NCBI RefSeq assembly: GCF_030376605.1
Contig: NZ_JARRAE010000014.1
Location: 1-64,000, forward strand
Length of the DNA: 64,000 bases
Origin: Pseudochrobactrum sp. sp1633
Lineage (GTDB): Bacteria; Pseudomonadota; Alphaproteobacteria; Rhizobiales; Rhizobiaceae
Direction: 5' to 3'
Shown here: piece after piece, positions 54,163 to 63,523 of the stretch
Layout: each line of letters begins with the position of its first letter
How positions within the stretch are numbered: the stretch's first letter is position 1
Notes under the pieces: generated by a model
Database searches by the model: none
The model's input: only the letters and a program-made list of their open reading frames with translations
Told to the model about the DNA's origin: nothing
Made by a program: the position numbers and the translations under genes

Positions 54163-55116
54163 ATGGTTAACTCAAGCGACGACAAAGCTCGAACCTCGCA
54201 TAGTGAGGCACTGACCTGGTTCGTACGTGTGAATTCCGGTGATGCTACCAATGCTGAAAAAGCAGAACATGCAAGCTGGATGGCCGCGGATCCTGCTAAC
54301 GAAGCTGAATATCACGCGCTCGGCACAATCTGGAGTGATCTGGATGCTGTCGCCGACCCGCGCAATAAAAATATTCAACAAGTGCCAGCTCAAACGCCTG
54401 TTACTTCGCGGAGGGCGTTTCTGTATGGCGGAGCAGCTATTGCCGCAAGTCTCGGCGTTCTTTTCATTGCGCAGCCAGACTTTCTGACCAGCGATTATGC
54501 AACCTCAACGGGAGAGCTGCGTAGTGTCACACTATCAGACGGAACAACTGTTGATCTGGATGCAGACACCGCGCTTGCCATCAATTACACGGAACAAACC
54601 CGTAAAGTACAGCTCCTGCGCGGACGCGCCTTCTTTGATGTAGCAAAAGATGCCGCACGCCCCTTCACCGTCACCGCAGCCGGAGGCAGCGTGACCGCTT
54701 TGGGTACACGCTTCGTCGTGCATGAATGGGCCGCAGAGGTAACTGTCTGGGTTGAGGAAAGCGCGGTCTCTGTTGTTGCTCCGGATAAGAGCGAGAGGAT
54801 CATCAATGCCGCGCAGCTTACCACTTTCAACGCTGCGGGGTTCGGCCCGATCAATACTGCCGATGTTAATGCAGAAGGCGCATGGAAGCGGGGTAAGCTG
54901 ATTTTTGAAGACCGCCCTCTCAGGCAGGTTCTTGCCGATATCAACCGCTATCGCAGCGGAACAATCCGTGCAACGGATAGCAATCTTTTAAACATGCGTG
55001 TAAGCGGAATTTTTGACATCAACAAACCGGATGGTGTGCTGGATGCGATCCGCAATACGCTTCCGGTTCGTACAACAGAACTCACCCGCTATCTCGTTTT
55101 TTTAAGTCCGGCCTGA
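54163..55116 (+). CDS. FecR-family sigma regulator (module 3)
   Basis: The 317-residue protein has a DUF4880 region (SEALTWFVRVNSGDATNAEK), a membrane segment near residues 86-105 (FLYGGAAIAASLGVLFIA), a FecR domain (LRSVTLSDGTTVDLDADTAL, GRAFFDVAKDAARPFTV, VTALGTRFVVH) and a C-terminal part RYRSGTIRATDSNLLNMRVS like the other two copies. It should couple receptor 3 to sigma 3. Confidence 0.9.
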   Translation: MVNSSDDKARTSHSEALTWFVRVNSGDATNAEKAEHASWMAADPANEAEYHALGTIWSDLDAVADPRNKNIQQVPAQTPVTSRRAFLYGGAAIAASLGVLFIAQPDFLTSDYATSTGELRSVTLSDGTTVDLDADTALAINYTEQTRKVQLLRGRAFFDVAKDAARPFTVTAAGGSVTALGTRFVVHEWAAEVTVWVEESAVSVVAPDKSERIINAAQLTTFNAAGFGPINTADVNAEGAWKRGKLIFEDRPLRQVLADINRYRSGTIRATDSNLLNMRVSGIFDINKPDGVLDAIRNTLPVRTTELTRYLVFLSPA

Positions 55117-55248
55117 CTTAAAACCAATTCGAAACGAACAAGCACCAGCATGACAACCATGACACGCATAAAATATGATAAATATTTTCAACTTTTATGG
55201 TGAGGGAGTCGCAGCCGGGAGTCGTCTTTGCTTGTAAAGGGCATTTTC

Positions 55249-57846
55249 ATGCCGATAAGCGTTATAAAGACGGAGAGTCATCAGAGCATGAACATGGAAT
55301 CCCCGAGCAGTACATCCCTTCGAACGGGAATGAGAACAGGCAAATTGTTGCTGGCTCTTTTGGCAACCACGGCATTACAGATTAGTCATCCATTTGCCAC
55401 AGTCGCCTATGCCCAACAGAACAGTGTCACCTATTCCATTCCGGCAGGTTCATTAGGTACTGTGATTTCCGGTTTTGGGGACAGTTCCAACCTTCAGATA
55501 TTATATCCGGCAGATCTGGTTCGCGGTAAAACCTCTCCCGGCCTTAGTGGAACGATGAGCCGTCAGGAAGCTTTGTCCCGTCTGCTTACAGGCACAGGTC
55601 TTCGCTATAATTTCACCAATGCCAATACAGTAACAATTACGGATCGCATCTCATCTGCCCCGAATGAGGCAACCGGTGCGAATGGTGCGATCGTGCTGGA
55701 CACGATTACTGTCAGCGGCGGAACTTCCAGTATCGCAGATATCCCGTTTAAAACAGCCGGTTCTTCTTCCTATATCAGCGCAGAGCAAATCCAGATCGTA
55801 CCGCCGTCATCCACCGGAGACATCTTGCGCAATGCTCCGGGCGTGTTTTCTGCCGGAAACCGGACAGGTCAAGCGCTTGACGTCAATATTCGCGGGCTGC
55901 AAGGCATGAACCGTGTCGCCACTCTGGTAGATGGTGCGCAACAGAGTTCATCTGCCTATCGCGGCTATAAAGGCATGAGCAGCCGCACTTTTGTTGATCC
56001 GGAATTCATCGGTGGCATTGATATCCAGAAAGGCCCGCCAACCGGCGCTCAGGGCAGTGGTTCGATGGGCGGCGTTGTTAACATGCGCACCATCAATGCT
56101 GATGATATTATTATTGATGGCAAATCATACGGAGTAAAGGTAAAGGGCGGTTTCTCCGGAAACAGCATCGAACCACGCTCCTATTACATTCCGCCAAACA
56201 CAGAGGCTCCGCGCTTTGGTGGCAATGACTGGCTGAATGGCAACAGCAATATCGCAAGTGTTGCACTCGCCGCCAAGAATGAAAATTACGAGCTGGTGGG
56301 TGCCTTTGCCTCTCGTCGCAACGGCAATTATTTTGCAGGCACAAAAGGCGAGAAACAGGTCAAACGCTTCACTTTCGGTGGCAGGTATAACTGGGGGCCG
56401 ATGTCCGCCTACAAACCCGGCAGCGAAATCTTCAACACCTCACAAGACACAAAATCTGTTTTGCTCAAGGGTAAGTTTAATTTCGAGCACGATCAGTCCG
56501 TGGAGCTCGGCTATATCCGCTATGACAGCACCTATGGTGAAGAATACGGCGATATGAATAATCCCGTCGCCATTGCTGGGTGGCCGCCTTATCAGGCCAA
56601 TCTGAGCCGCACCAGATCGGACATGTACACGGCTAAGTACACGTGGAATCCGGAAGACAATGACCTTATCAATTTGCAGGCCAATGTCTGGCATACGCGC
56701 CTGTCTGACAACTGGGCTGCCGTTGAAATTCTCACCGGTGTACCGGGGGATACCAAAACCGATACAACCGGCGTAGAAATTTCAAACACATCCAATATTG
56801 ATACCGATTATGGCACCTTTGATCTCAGATATGGTTCCACCTATTCCTATGAAAAAACGGTGCAAAATCCGGATACCAATATAGGGATGGAAGGCAACCG
56901 CACCGTCGCAGCAGTCTTTGCCAATGCCGATTATAAACCGGTTGACTGGCTGACACTGACCGCAGGTATGCGTTATCAGGGATATCGTACACAGGATAAC
57001 AGTCTGAATGCTCCTGTTGAGGGTCTTGACGGCACGCGTCTGACGCCGCTGCTTGGTGTCACGCTAGAACCGCTGGACGGCTTTCAGCTCTTTGCCAATT
57101 ATGCGCAGGGCTGGCGTCCGCCAAGCATCCGCGAAACCATTTTCAAAATGCCCGGCCTGATAGAACCCAACCCGTTCCTGCGTCCGGAACGATCGGAAAA
57201 CTATGAAATCGGCGCCAATTATCTTGGTAATGATGTCTTGCTTGACGATGACAAGCTACGCTTCAAACTCGCCTTTTTCGATAATAATTATGATGATTAT
57301 ATCGTCAGATCCTATGGCAACCGTGCAGGGCTTCCGTTCCCTTACAGAGTTTATGCCAATATCGATGGGGCAAAATTCAGAGGTGTCGAACTTTCGATGT
57401 CCTATGATGCAGGCATGTTCTTTACAGACGCAAATTTCAACCGCTACACCAATGTTGAATATTGTTTTGCCGCCCGTGCAGGTGAAAGCGCCAAATGTGG
57501 TGAAAGCACTCCGCCGGATGACTACCAGAGCGTTTATGTTCCGCCAGTCTATAGCGGATCAGTTACACTTGGCGCCCGCTTCCTCGATGAAAGCCTGACG
57601 GTTGGCGGCCGTGTTAATTTCGTCGGTGAACGTGCCATAAAGCGCAGCGGCGTAGGGACTGTAGAGAGCGAATGGCGTTCTTATCAGGTCTATGACACAT
57701 TCGCTTCCTATAAGCTGAATGATAATTTTTCATTCAATGCGAGCATCGAGAATATCTTTGACCTCTATTATCTTGATGCCATGAGCGAAGCCCTGACACC
57801 ATCACCAGGTCGTACGTTCCGCTTAAGCGCGACAGCACGCTTCTGA
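55249..57846 (+). CDS. TonB-dependent receptor with STN signalling domain (module 3)
   Basis: This 865-residue receptor has a signal peptide following an N-terminal extension (hydrophobic stretch KLLLALLATTALQI, cut near VAYAQ), an STN domain (SLGTVISGFGDSSNLQILYP), a TonB-box-like LDTITVSGG, a plug (VNIRGLQGMNRVATLVDGAQ, DPEFIGGIDIQKGPP) and a barrel ending GRTFRLSATARF. It is closest to receptor 2 by eye. A late-loop Cys pair (EYC...KC) is present. The start ATG 55249 follows AAAGGG. A TTG seven codons earlier is less likely, and a later ATG (near residue 28) would give a more usual signal peptide. Confidence 0.92.
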   Translation: MPISVIKTESHQSMNMESPSSTSLRTGMRTGKLLLALLATTALQISHPFATVAYAQQNSVTYSIPAGSLGTVISGFGDSSNLQILYPADLVRGKTSPGLSGTMSRQEALSRLLTGTGLRYNFTNANTVTITDRISSAPNEATGANGAIVLDTITVSGGTSSIADIPFKTAGSSSYISAEQIQIVPPSSTGDILRNAPGVFSAGNRTGQALDVNIRGLQGMNRVATLVDGAQQSSSAYRGYKGMSSRTFVDPEFIGGIDIQKGPPTGAQGSGSMGGVVNMRTINADDIIIDGKSYGVKVKGGFSGNSIEPRSYYIPPNTEAPRFGGNDWLNGNSNIASVALAAKNENYELVGAFASRRNGNYFAGTKGEKQVKRFTFGGRYNWGPMSAYKPGSEIFNTSQDTKSVLLKGKFNFEHDQSVELGYIRYDSTYGEEYGDMNNPVAIAGWPPYQANLSRTRSDMYTAKYTWNPEDNDLINLQANVWHTRLSDNWAAVEILTGVPGDTKTDTTGVEISNTSNIDTDYGTFDLRYGSTYSYEKTVQNPDTNIGMEGNRTVAAVFANADYKPVDWLTLTAGMRYQGYRTQDNSLNAPVEGLDGTRLTPLLGVTLEPLDGFQLFANYAQGWRPPSIRETIFKMPGLIEPNPFLRPERSENYEIGANYLGNDVLLDDDKLRFKLAFFDNNYDDYIVRSYGNRAGLPFPYRVYANIDGAKFRGVELSMSYDAGMFFTDANFNRYTNVEYCFAARAGESAKCGESTPPDDYQSVYVPPVYSGSVTLGARFLDESLTVGGRVNFVGERAIKRSGVGTVESEWRSYQVYDTFASYKLNDNFSFNASIENIFDLYYLDAMSEALTPSPGRTFRLSATARF

Positions 57847-57852
57847 TCATCT

Positions 57853-57892
57853 GACCAATACCAGAACGACAACAGCCTTTTTGGTATTGGTC
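57853..57892 (+). terminator. Stem-loop after receptor 3
   Basis: GACCAATACCA and TGGTATTGGTC form a perfect 11-bp stem with an 18-base loop just after the receptor stop. The poly-T is inside the loop, not after the stem, so its role as a terminator is uncertain. Confidence 0.5.
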
Positions 57893-58133
57893 TACGTTTC
57901 ATAGACAAAGTAGCACAGTAATATTTTAACGACAGCTCTCATGACACGCCCTGATGCAACCAAGGGCACCAGCACTTCATCACAATTGCACCAATACTAG
58001 CTGTTCATGTGCATCGGGTATTGCAGTGCGCCCCGAAAGACGTCTGCTTCCGGGAGCGGAAAATCTCGTACTGATGGCCGACTTGTGGCGCATAGCTGCT
58101 TGCACCGAGACACACGCCTTCAAAAAACACGAC

Positions 58134-58976
58134 TTATTTAATGCCTGCACGCATGAAGCTTTGTACAAATTGGCGTTGAAATAGCAGAAAACCAACCAGC
58201 AGTGGTGCCGAGGTCATTAAGGCTGCTGCAGAGATAATGCTCCATTGCACACCCTGATCCGGCGAGGAGAACACCTGCAGACCAACCGTCAGCGGTCGTG
58301 TTGACACCGAATTGGTAATGACCAGTGGCCAGAGCAGATTGTTCCAGTGGTAGCTCACGGATACCAGCCCGTAAGCCACATAGATCGGTTTTGCCAAAGG
58401 TACATAGACTTTGAGCAAAGTGGTGAGCGCTCCTGCGCCTTCCACACGCGCTGCATCATCCAGCTCTTTAGGTACGGTCAGGAATGTCTGACGCAGCAGG
58501 AAAATACCAAAGGCTGATGCCATATAAGGCAGCCCCATCGCCACAACCGTGTCCACCAGACCGAGTTTGGCAATGGTGCGGTAGTTCTCCACCAGCAGCA
58601 CTTCCGGCATAATCATCAGCTGCACCAGTACCAGCATGAAAACAATGGTTTTGCCGCGAAACTCATAACGGGCAAAAGCATAGGCTGCGAGGGTACAGAT
58701 GACAAACTGGCTGATCAGAATAGTGCTAATCAGCATGAATGTGTTGAGGAAGTAGCGCCCGAAAGGTGCTGCATTCCATGCATTGCTGAAATTTTCGAGC
58801 GTCACCGGAGCAAACAACTCAAAACGCGCTTCATATTCCGGCGGATGGAATGCCATCCACACGGCATAGAGCAGCGGCAAAATCCAGAGCAGCGCCAGCA
58901 TATAGCAGCCGATGGTTTCAACAACACGCCAGAAGGAAAATTCACGCGGCTGATGCGGTAATGTCATTGCACTCAT
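58134..58976 (-). CDS. ABC transporter permease, UgpE/MalG type
   Basis: The 280-residue inner-membrane permease has six hydrophobic segments and the EAA loop (ELDDAARVEGAGALTTLLKVYVPLAKP) that contacts the ATPase. It is the second permease of the carbohydrate/glycerol-phosphate importer operon. Its start overlaps the stop of the other permease by four bases. It ends the operon. Confidence 0.9.
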   Translation of the reverse strand: MSAMTLPHQPREFSFWRVVETIGCYMLALLWILPLLYAVWMAFHPPEYEARFELFAPVTLENFSNAWNAAPFGRYFLNTFMLISTILISQFVICTLAAYAFARYEFRGKTIVFMLVLVQLMIMPEVLLVENYRTIAKLGLVDTVVAMGLPYMASAFGIFLLRQTFLTVPKELDDAARVEGAGALTTLLKVYVPLAKPIYVAYGLVSVSYHWNNLLWPLVITNSVSTRPLTVGLQVFSSPDQGVQWSIISAAALMTSAPLLVGFLLFQRQFVQSFMRAGIK

Positions 58977-59848
58977 TTGTAATGCACCTTGCGATCAAGA
59001 ACCCCAAACTGGACAAAAGCGATGAGAGCGAGTGCGAGCAATAGCACAACCGTCAAAGCCGATGCATAGGCCGTATCCCAGAAACGGAATGCAACATTGT
59101 AAACATAGTAAAGCAGCAAAGTACTGGCATTATCCGGCCCGCCGCGCGTCATTACAATCACATGGTCAATCAGGCGGAATGCATTGATCACCGCATTAAT
59201 CAGTACGAACAAAGTTGTCGGCATCAGCAGCGGGAATGTAACGCGACGGAAGAAATACCAGCGCCCTGTGCCTTCAAGTGCAGCGGCTTCTGACAGACTC
59301 GGACTGATCTGCTGCAATGCGGCCAGATAAAAGATCATGAAGAAACCGGCTTCTTTCCAGATCGCCAGAGCCATAAGGCTACCCAGCACAGTATCAGGAT
59401 TACCAAGCCAGTTGGTTTCATGAAAACCGAACAATCCGAGAAACTGATCAATCAGACCATAGCCGGGTGTGTAGAAAAACAACCAGATATTGGCGACAGC
59501 AATCATCGGCAAGACTGTTGGCAGAAAGAATGACATGCGCATCAGCGACCGGCCGCGAATGGATGAATTCACGACAATTGCCATCAGCATTGCCAGAGCG
59601 ATGGATGCAGGCACTGTGCCCAGCGCATAAATCGCATTATTCTTCAACGCTGCCCAGAACACCGGATCATTGATCATCGTTGTATAATGATCAACTCCGA
59701 CAAATTGCGGCGGACGTTTGCCACGCTGCGTCTGGTAGAAGCTGTTGATGAATGTCATCACCGCCGGAATATGCGTAAACACAGCCAGCAAAACTGTGGC
59801 CGGTAGCAGTAGAAGCCAGGGTGTTATCTGGTTTTTCGCCTGATTCAC
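58973..59848 (-). CDS. ABC transporter permease, UgpA/MalF type
   Basis: The 291-residue permease has six membrane segments (first: WLLLLPATVLLAVF) and the EAA loop (SPSLSEAAALEGTGRWYFFRRVTFPLLMP). The start is placed at GTG 59848, which has GGAG eight bases upstream. The longer frame adds a basic, Cys-rich N-terminus foreign to the family. It follows the binding-protein gene after a 122-base gap that holds a strong hairpin, an arrangement that usually lowers permease expression relative to the binding protein. Confidence 0.9.
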   Translation of the reverse strand: MNQAKNQITPWLLLLPATVLLAVFTHIPAVMTFINSFYQTQRGKRPPQFVGVDHYTTMINDPVFWAALKNNAIYALGTVPASIALAMLMAIVVNSSIRGRSLMRMSFFLPTVLPMIAVANIWLFFYTPGYGLIDQFLGLFGFHETNWLGNPDTVLGSLMALAIWKEAGFFMIFYLAALQQISPSLSEAAALEGTGRWYFFRRVTFPLLMPTTLFVLINAVINAFRLIDHVIVMTRGGPDNASTLLLYYVYNVAFRFWDTAYASALTVVLLLALALIAFVQFGVLDRKVHYK

Positions 59849-59926
59849 GCGATTTCTCCAGCCTTTGTGACGATGGTGCTGACCAGCGAACCGGCAGCAC
59901 ATCATATTGTCTTTTATGAATAATCA

Positions 59927-59958
59927 GGCAGTGTATGGCTCCTCCGCCATACACTGCC
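59927..59958 (-). promoter_or_regulatory. Intra-operon hairpin between binding protein and permease genes
   Basis: GGCAGTGTATGGC and GCCATACACTGCC form a perfect 13-bp stem with a 6-base loop, 12 bases after the binding-protein stop. No T-tract follows on the minus strand, so an mRNA-stabilising or processing role is more likely than termination. Confidence 0.65.
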
Positions 59959-59970
59959 CCTGCCCCGATA

Positions 59971-61275
59971 TTACTGGTAAGGCTTGAGAATACGCTCAGC
60001 CTCAGCCTGTGCATCGCCCAGCGCCGTTTCAACGCTTTTATTACCGGTCAATGCTGCTTCAATCGCATCATCAATCACGCGTGCAACACGCTGATTTTCA
60101 TAGGTTGAAAGTTCAGGCACCATATATTGAATCTGGTCGTGCGGAACTTTTGCACCCGGAAATTCCGCGACATATTTCTTCATCGCTTCTGTTTCCCATG
60201 CATCGTCGCGCGCAGCGATGTAGCCGGTTTTGATGCTCCATTCTGCAGCCTGATCCGCCGAGGACAACCATTTCACAAATTTAAATGCAGCCTGCTGCTT
60301 TGCCTCATCCTCAACATTGAAGATATAAGCATTGCCGCCACTGGTCGGTGCGCCATAGGCCTTGTTCTTAGGCAGGATCTGCACACCAAACGGAAATGGT
60401 GCATTGTTTTTCACATTGGTCAGATTGCCGCTTGTTGTGGTGATCATCGCGGCGCGGCCCTCAAAGAAGTCCTTCGGATTGGTTGCCCATTCAATCACAC
60501 CCGGCTTCATCACCTTATGCTTATGCGCCAGATCAACCCAATATTGCATGGCTTCAACAACTTCAGGCGAATTGAAATAGGTTTTCTTGCCATCCGGCTC
60601 CGAAATCTTACCACCATTTTGCGCAACATAGCCCTGCAGCAACCAGTAAGATGTCAGCGATGACGGCACCTGCATACCCCAGCGCTCAACATTACCGCCG
60701 CTTGAGCGCTTGGTCAGCTTGGTTGCAAAATCGACAACCTCTGCCCAGTCCTGCGGACCTTTTTCCGGATCAAGACCGACTTCCTTGAAAGCGTCTTTAT
60801 TCCAGAAAAACACTGTGGTTCCGCGCTGGAACGGCACACCCCATGTCTTATCTTCGCTCTTGCTGTTGACCATGAAAACCGGCGTAAAGCCTGCAAGCCA
60901 AGCTTTGTCTTCATCGCTCTTTGCCAGATCCTCATAAGGAAGAATGGCATCTTCCTCAATCAGCGTGAACATATCTGTCGAGAGCATAACCGCCACTTCC
61001 GGTGCCTGTCCGGATTTAAACGCCGTGAGCGATTTGCTCAGGGTTTCAGGATATGTGCCGGAATAAATCGGCTTCACCTTAATATCCGGATTTTGCCCTT
61101 CAAAACGGGTGATCAGATCATCCACAATTTTGGTAACCGGCCCGCCAATCGCCACCGGATAATAAAAACTGATTTCGACCGGTTCGGCCTGAGCTGCGCT
61201 CCACCCGCCCAGAACCGCCAACATTGCTGATGTTGCAAGGAGCGTTTTTACAGATCGTTTTGCCTGCATAGTCAT
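59971..61275 (-). CDS. Extracellular solute-binding protein, UgpB-like
   Basis: The 434-residue family 1 binding protein has a signal peptide (to about residue 30, WSAAQA/EP) and begins its mature part with VEISFYYPVAIGGPVTKIVD, similar to UgpB-type proteins that bind glycerol-3-phosphate or its diesters. Other family blocks are FKSGQAPEVAVMLSTDMFTL and AMITTTSGNLTNVKNNAPFPFGV. Three ATGs cluster at the start (61281, 61275, 61269). The second has the best spacing from the GAGG site. It is the second gene of the operon, 44 bases after the ATPase gene. Confidence 0.88.
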   Translation of the reverse strand: MTMQAKRSVKTLLATSAMLAVLGGWSAAQAEPVEISFYYPVAIGGPVTKIVDDLITRFEGQNPDIKVKPIYSGTYPETLSKSLTAFKSGQAPEVAVMLSTDMFTLIEEDAILPYEDLAKSDEDKAWLAGFTPVFMVNSKSEDKTWGVPFQRGTTVFFWNKDAFKEVGLDPEKGPQDWAEVVDFATKLTKRSSGGNVERWGMQVPSSLTSYWLLQGYVAQNGGKISEPDGKKTYFNSPEVVEAMQYWVDLAHKHKVMKPGVIEWATNPKDFFEGRAAMITTTSGNLTNVKNNAPFPFGVQILPKNKAYGAPTSGGNAYIFNVEDEAKQQAAFKFVKWLSSADQAAEWSIKTGYIAARDDAWETEAMKKYVAEFPGAKVPHDQIQYMVPELSTYENQRVARVIDDAIEAALTGNKSVETALGDAQAEAERILKPYQ

Positions 61276-61319
61276 AATCATTGCCTCACGTTGGATGGTT
61301 ATTCCTGAAGTATTGCGGT

Positions 61320-62387
61320 TTAGACCGGCAGCGCGGCTCGTTCGACGCGATGCCCTGCGGCTTCATCAAAGACATGTACTGCGGATGGTGCCCATGTCAG
61401 ACCAACCGTGTCACCGGCATTCAGCTGACGCACACCTTCAATGCGCACCTGCAAAGTCTGATCCCCGACCCGACAATCCAGAATACTGTCGGCACCATGA
61501 TATTCGATTGTTTCAATACGGGCTTTGACACGCCCCTCATCCGCCACGCGGATTTCCTCCGGCCGCAATCCCAGAACCAGCCCGTTTGCCGAGCCTTCAA
61601 TGATTGCCGGACCATCAACAGCACCGCTGATTGTGGACTTGCCGTCATATTCACCCATGCGGATAACATTCATTGGCGGCGTGCCGATAAAACGCGCGAC
61701 AAAGGTGGTCGCAGGCTTCAGATAAAGCTCCGCGGGTTTAGCCTTTTGCTCAATCTTGCCGCCCTTCATCAGAACAACCTGATCGGCAAGGCTCATGGCC
61801 TCAATCTGATCATGGGTCACATAGACCATTGTCATACCGAGCTGTTGCTGCAGATTGCGGATTTCCTTACGCATCTCATGACGCAACTGGGCATCAAGAT
61901 TGGACAGTGGCTCATCCATCAGGCACACGGAGGCTTCAGCCACGATGGCACGCCCCAGAGCGACACGCTGCTGCTGTCCGCCGGAAAGCTGCGACGGGCG
62001 GCGATCCAACAAATGCGACAGGCCAAGGATGTCGGCGGCACGCTTCAGCCGCTGATCACGCTCACCGGCTGACACTTTGCGTACACGAAGGCCAAAGATA
62101 ATATTTTCGGCAACTGTGAGATGCGGAAACAGCGCATAGGACTGGAACACCATTGCCAGACCGCGCTTTGCGGGCGCAGCATTGGTTACATCCTTACCAC
62201 CGATAATAATCTGGCCGGAAGTCACAGAGTCCAGACCGGCAATCAGACGCAGAGATGTTGACTTACCACAACCGGAAGGCCCTAACAGCACAGTCAGCGT
62301 GCCGGGTTCCACGGTAAAATTCACATCATTCACTGCGTGGAATGTCGTCCACTTCTTGTTGAGATTAACGATCTCAATACCGGACAT
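61320..62387 (-). CDS. ugpC: ABC transporter ATP-binding protein, UgpC/MalK type
   Basis: The 355-residue ATPase energises the importer. Walker A is LLGPSGCGKST near residue 35, the Q-loop sits in MVFQSYALFPHLTV, the signature is LSGGQQQRVALGRA, Walker B is VCLMDEPLSNLD, and the switch histidine is in YVTHDQ. A C-terminal TOBE/OB domain (GLRPEEIRV) completes the MalK-type structure. The start is ATG 62387 with GGGGAGGG upstream. It is the first gene of the operon and divergent from the phosphodiesterase gene. The ugp assignment rests on family similarity and on the neighbouring phosphodiesterase. Confidence 0.88.
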   Translation of the reverse strand: MSGIEIVNLNKKWTTFHAVNDVNFTVEPGTLTVLLGPSGCGKSTSLRLIAGLDSVTSGQIIIGGKDVTNAAPAKRGLAMVFQSYALFPHLTVAENIIFGLRVRKVSAGERDQRLKRAADILGLSHLLDRRPSQLSGGQQQRVALGRAIVAEASVCLMDEPLSNLDAQLRHEMRKEIRNLQQQLGMTMVYVTHDQIEAMSLADQVVLMKGGKIEQKAKPAELYLKPATTFVARFIGTPPMNVIRMGEYDGKSTISGAVDGPAIIEGSANGLVLGLRPEEIRVADEGRVKARIETIEYHGADSILDCRVGDQTLQVRIEGVRQLNAGDTVGLTWAPSAVHVFDEAAGHRVERAALPV

Positions 62388-62592
62388 CCGCTCCCCCTCC
62401 CCAATGCTTATAGCCGCCACGCAAAACACCGCTTGCTTTCAATGACAGCATTTCTCCGGCAACATCTTTTGCAAGATCAACAGAAACCGGCTTTACTCTA
62501 TAAAAAAATTATTGAACTTTTTATTCACAGTCAATACTTTTGTACAAAATTGAGTGATTTGAATTTGACTCATTCATTGACGGGAGCGAAAC

Positions 62593-63441
62593 ATGACTAA
62601 ATTCAGTATTTTACAAATCTCAGATACCCACCTTTCTCCGCGTACCGAGCATTTCCGCGAGAATAATCGCCTGCTGGCCAAACCGCTGGCGGAATCAAAG
62701 CATGACTTCATCATCCACACCGGCGACATCACGCTCGATGGCATCCGCTATGATGAAGACTACGCCCTGTGCCGCGATTTCTTTAAAGAATCGGGCAAGA
62801 CCATTCGCTTCCTTGCGGGCAATCACGACATTGGCGACAATCCGAACCTCTCCAAACCAGAGAGCGAAAACGGCAGCGCTATCAATGCCGCCCGCTATGC
62901 TAAATTTGCTTATTATTTCGGCGCTGACCGCTGGGTTATTGATCAGGGAAGCTGGCGAATACTTGGCCTCAGCTCGATGCTGATCGGCTCCGGCCTGCCG
63001 CAAGAGCAAGAACAATATGACTGGATCGACGCACAGATTGCATCATTGGGGGATCGCTATCTGGCAGTCTTCACCCACCAGCCGATCTATATCGACAATA
63101 CTGACAGCACAGAACTGACCTATTGGACGGTTGATCCGAAAGGTTGGGATCGTCTTGATGGCCTGATCAACCATCCGCAATTGCGTCTGATTGCCAGCGG
63201 CCACCTGCATCAGCAGCGCTCGGCCAAACGCGGCAATGTGCATCTCGAATGGTGTTCATCTATTGCATTCACAACCACAGATGAGCTGGTGCCGGAAATG
63301 GGCGGCACGCGAGAAGTCGGCTATATGGAACACTATTTTTCCGATGACGGCCGCGTTGAAAGCAAGGTTCTTAAACATGAGGGCTTCGCCAATAACCACC
63401 TTGAAGACGTAATCAAAGTGGTTTACCCGCTCATCGGATAA
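62593..63441 (+). CDS. Calcineurin-like phosphodiesterase
   Basis: The 282-residue cytoplasmic metallophosphoesterase of the GpdQ/Rv0805/CpdA type has the metal ligands QISDTHLSP near residue 9, HTGDITLDG, LAGNHDIGD, FTHQPIY and ASGHLHQQ. There is no signal peptide. It is divergent from the ugp-like operon across about 200 bases, which suggests that it hydrolyses imported glycerophosphodiesters, with cyclic nucleotides as an alternative. It ends at a strong bidirectional terminator. Confidence 0.87.
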   Translation: MTKFSILQISDTHLSPRTEHFRENNRLLAKPLAESKHDFIIHTGDITLDGIRYDEDYALCRDFFKESGKTIRFLAGNHDIGDNPNLSKPESENGSAINAARYAKFAYYFGADRWVIDQGSWRILGLSSMLIGSGLPQEQEQYDWIDAQIASLGDRYLAVFTHQPIYIDNTDSTELTYWTVDPKGWDRLDGLINHPQLRLIASGHLHQQRSAKRGNVHLEWCSSIAFTTTDELVPEMGGTREVGYMEHYFSDDGRVESKVLKHEGFANNHLEDVIKVVYPLIG

Positions 63442-63459
63442 GCTCTTATAAAACAAATA

Positions 63460-63493
63460 AAAACCCCGCTTTACTCACATAAAGCGGGGTTTT
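63460..63493. terminator. Bidirectional intrinsic terminator
   Basis: AAAACCCCGCTTTA and TAAAGCGGGGTTTT form a perfect 14-bp stem with A and T runs at both ends, serving the phosphodiesterase and the convergent surE-like gene. Confidence 0.93.
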
Positions 63494-63523
63494 AATATTA
63501 CAGAGCACAGATACTATTCAGGC

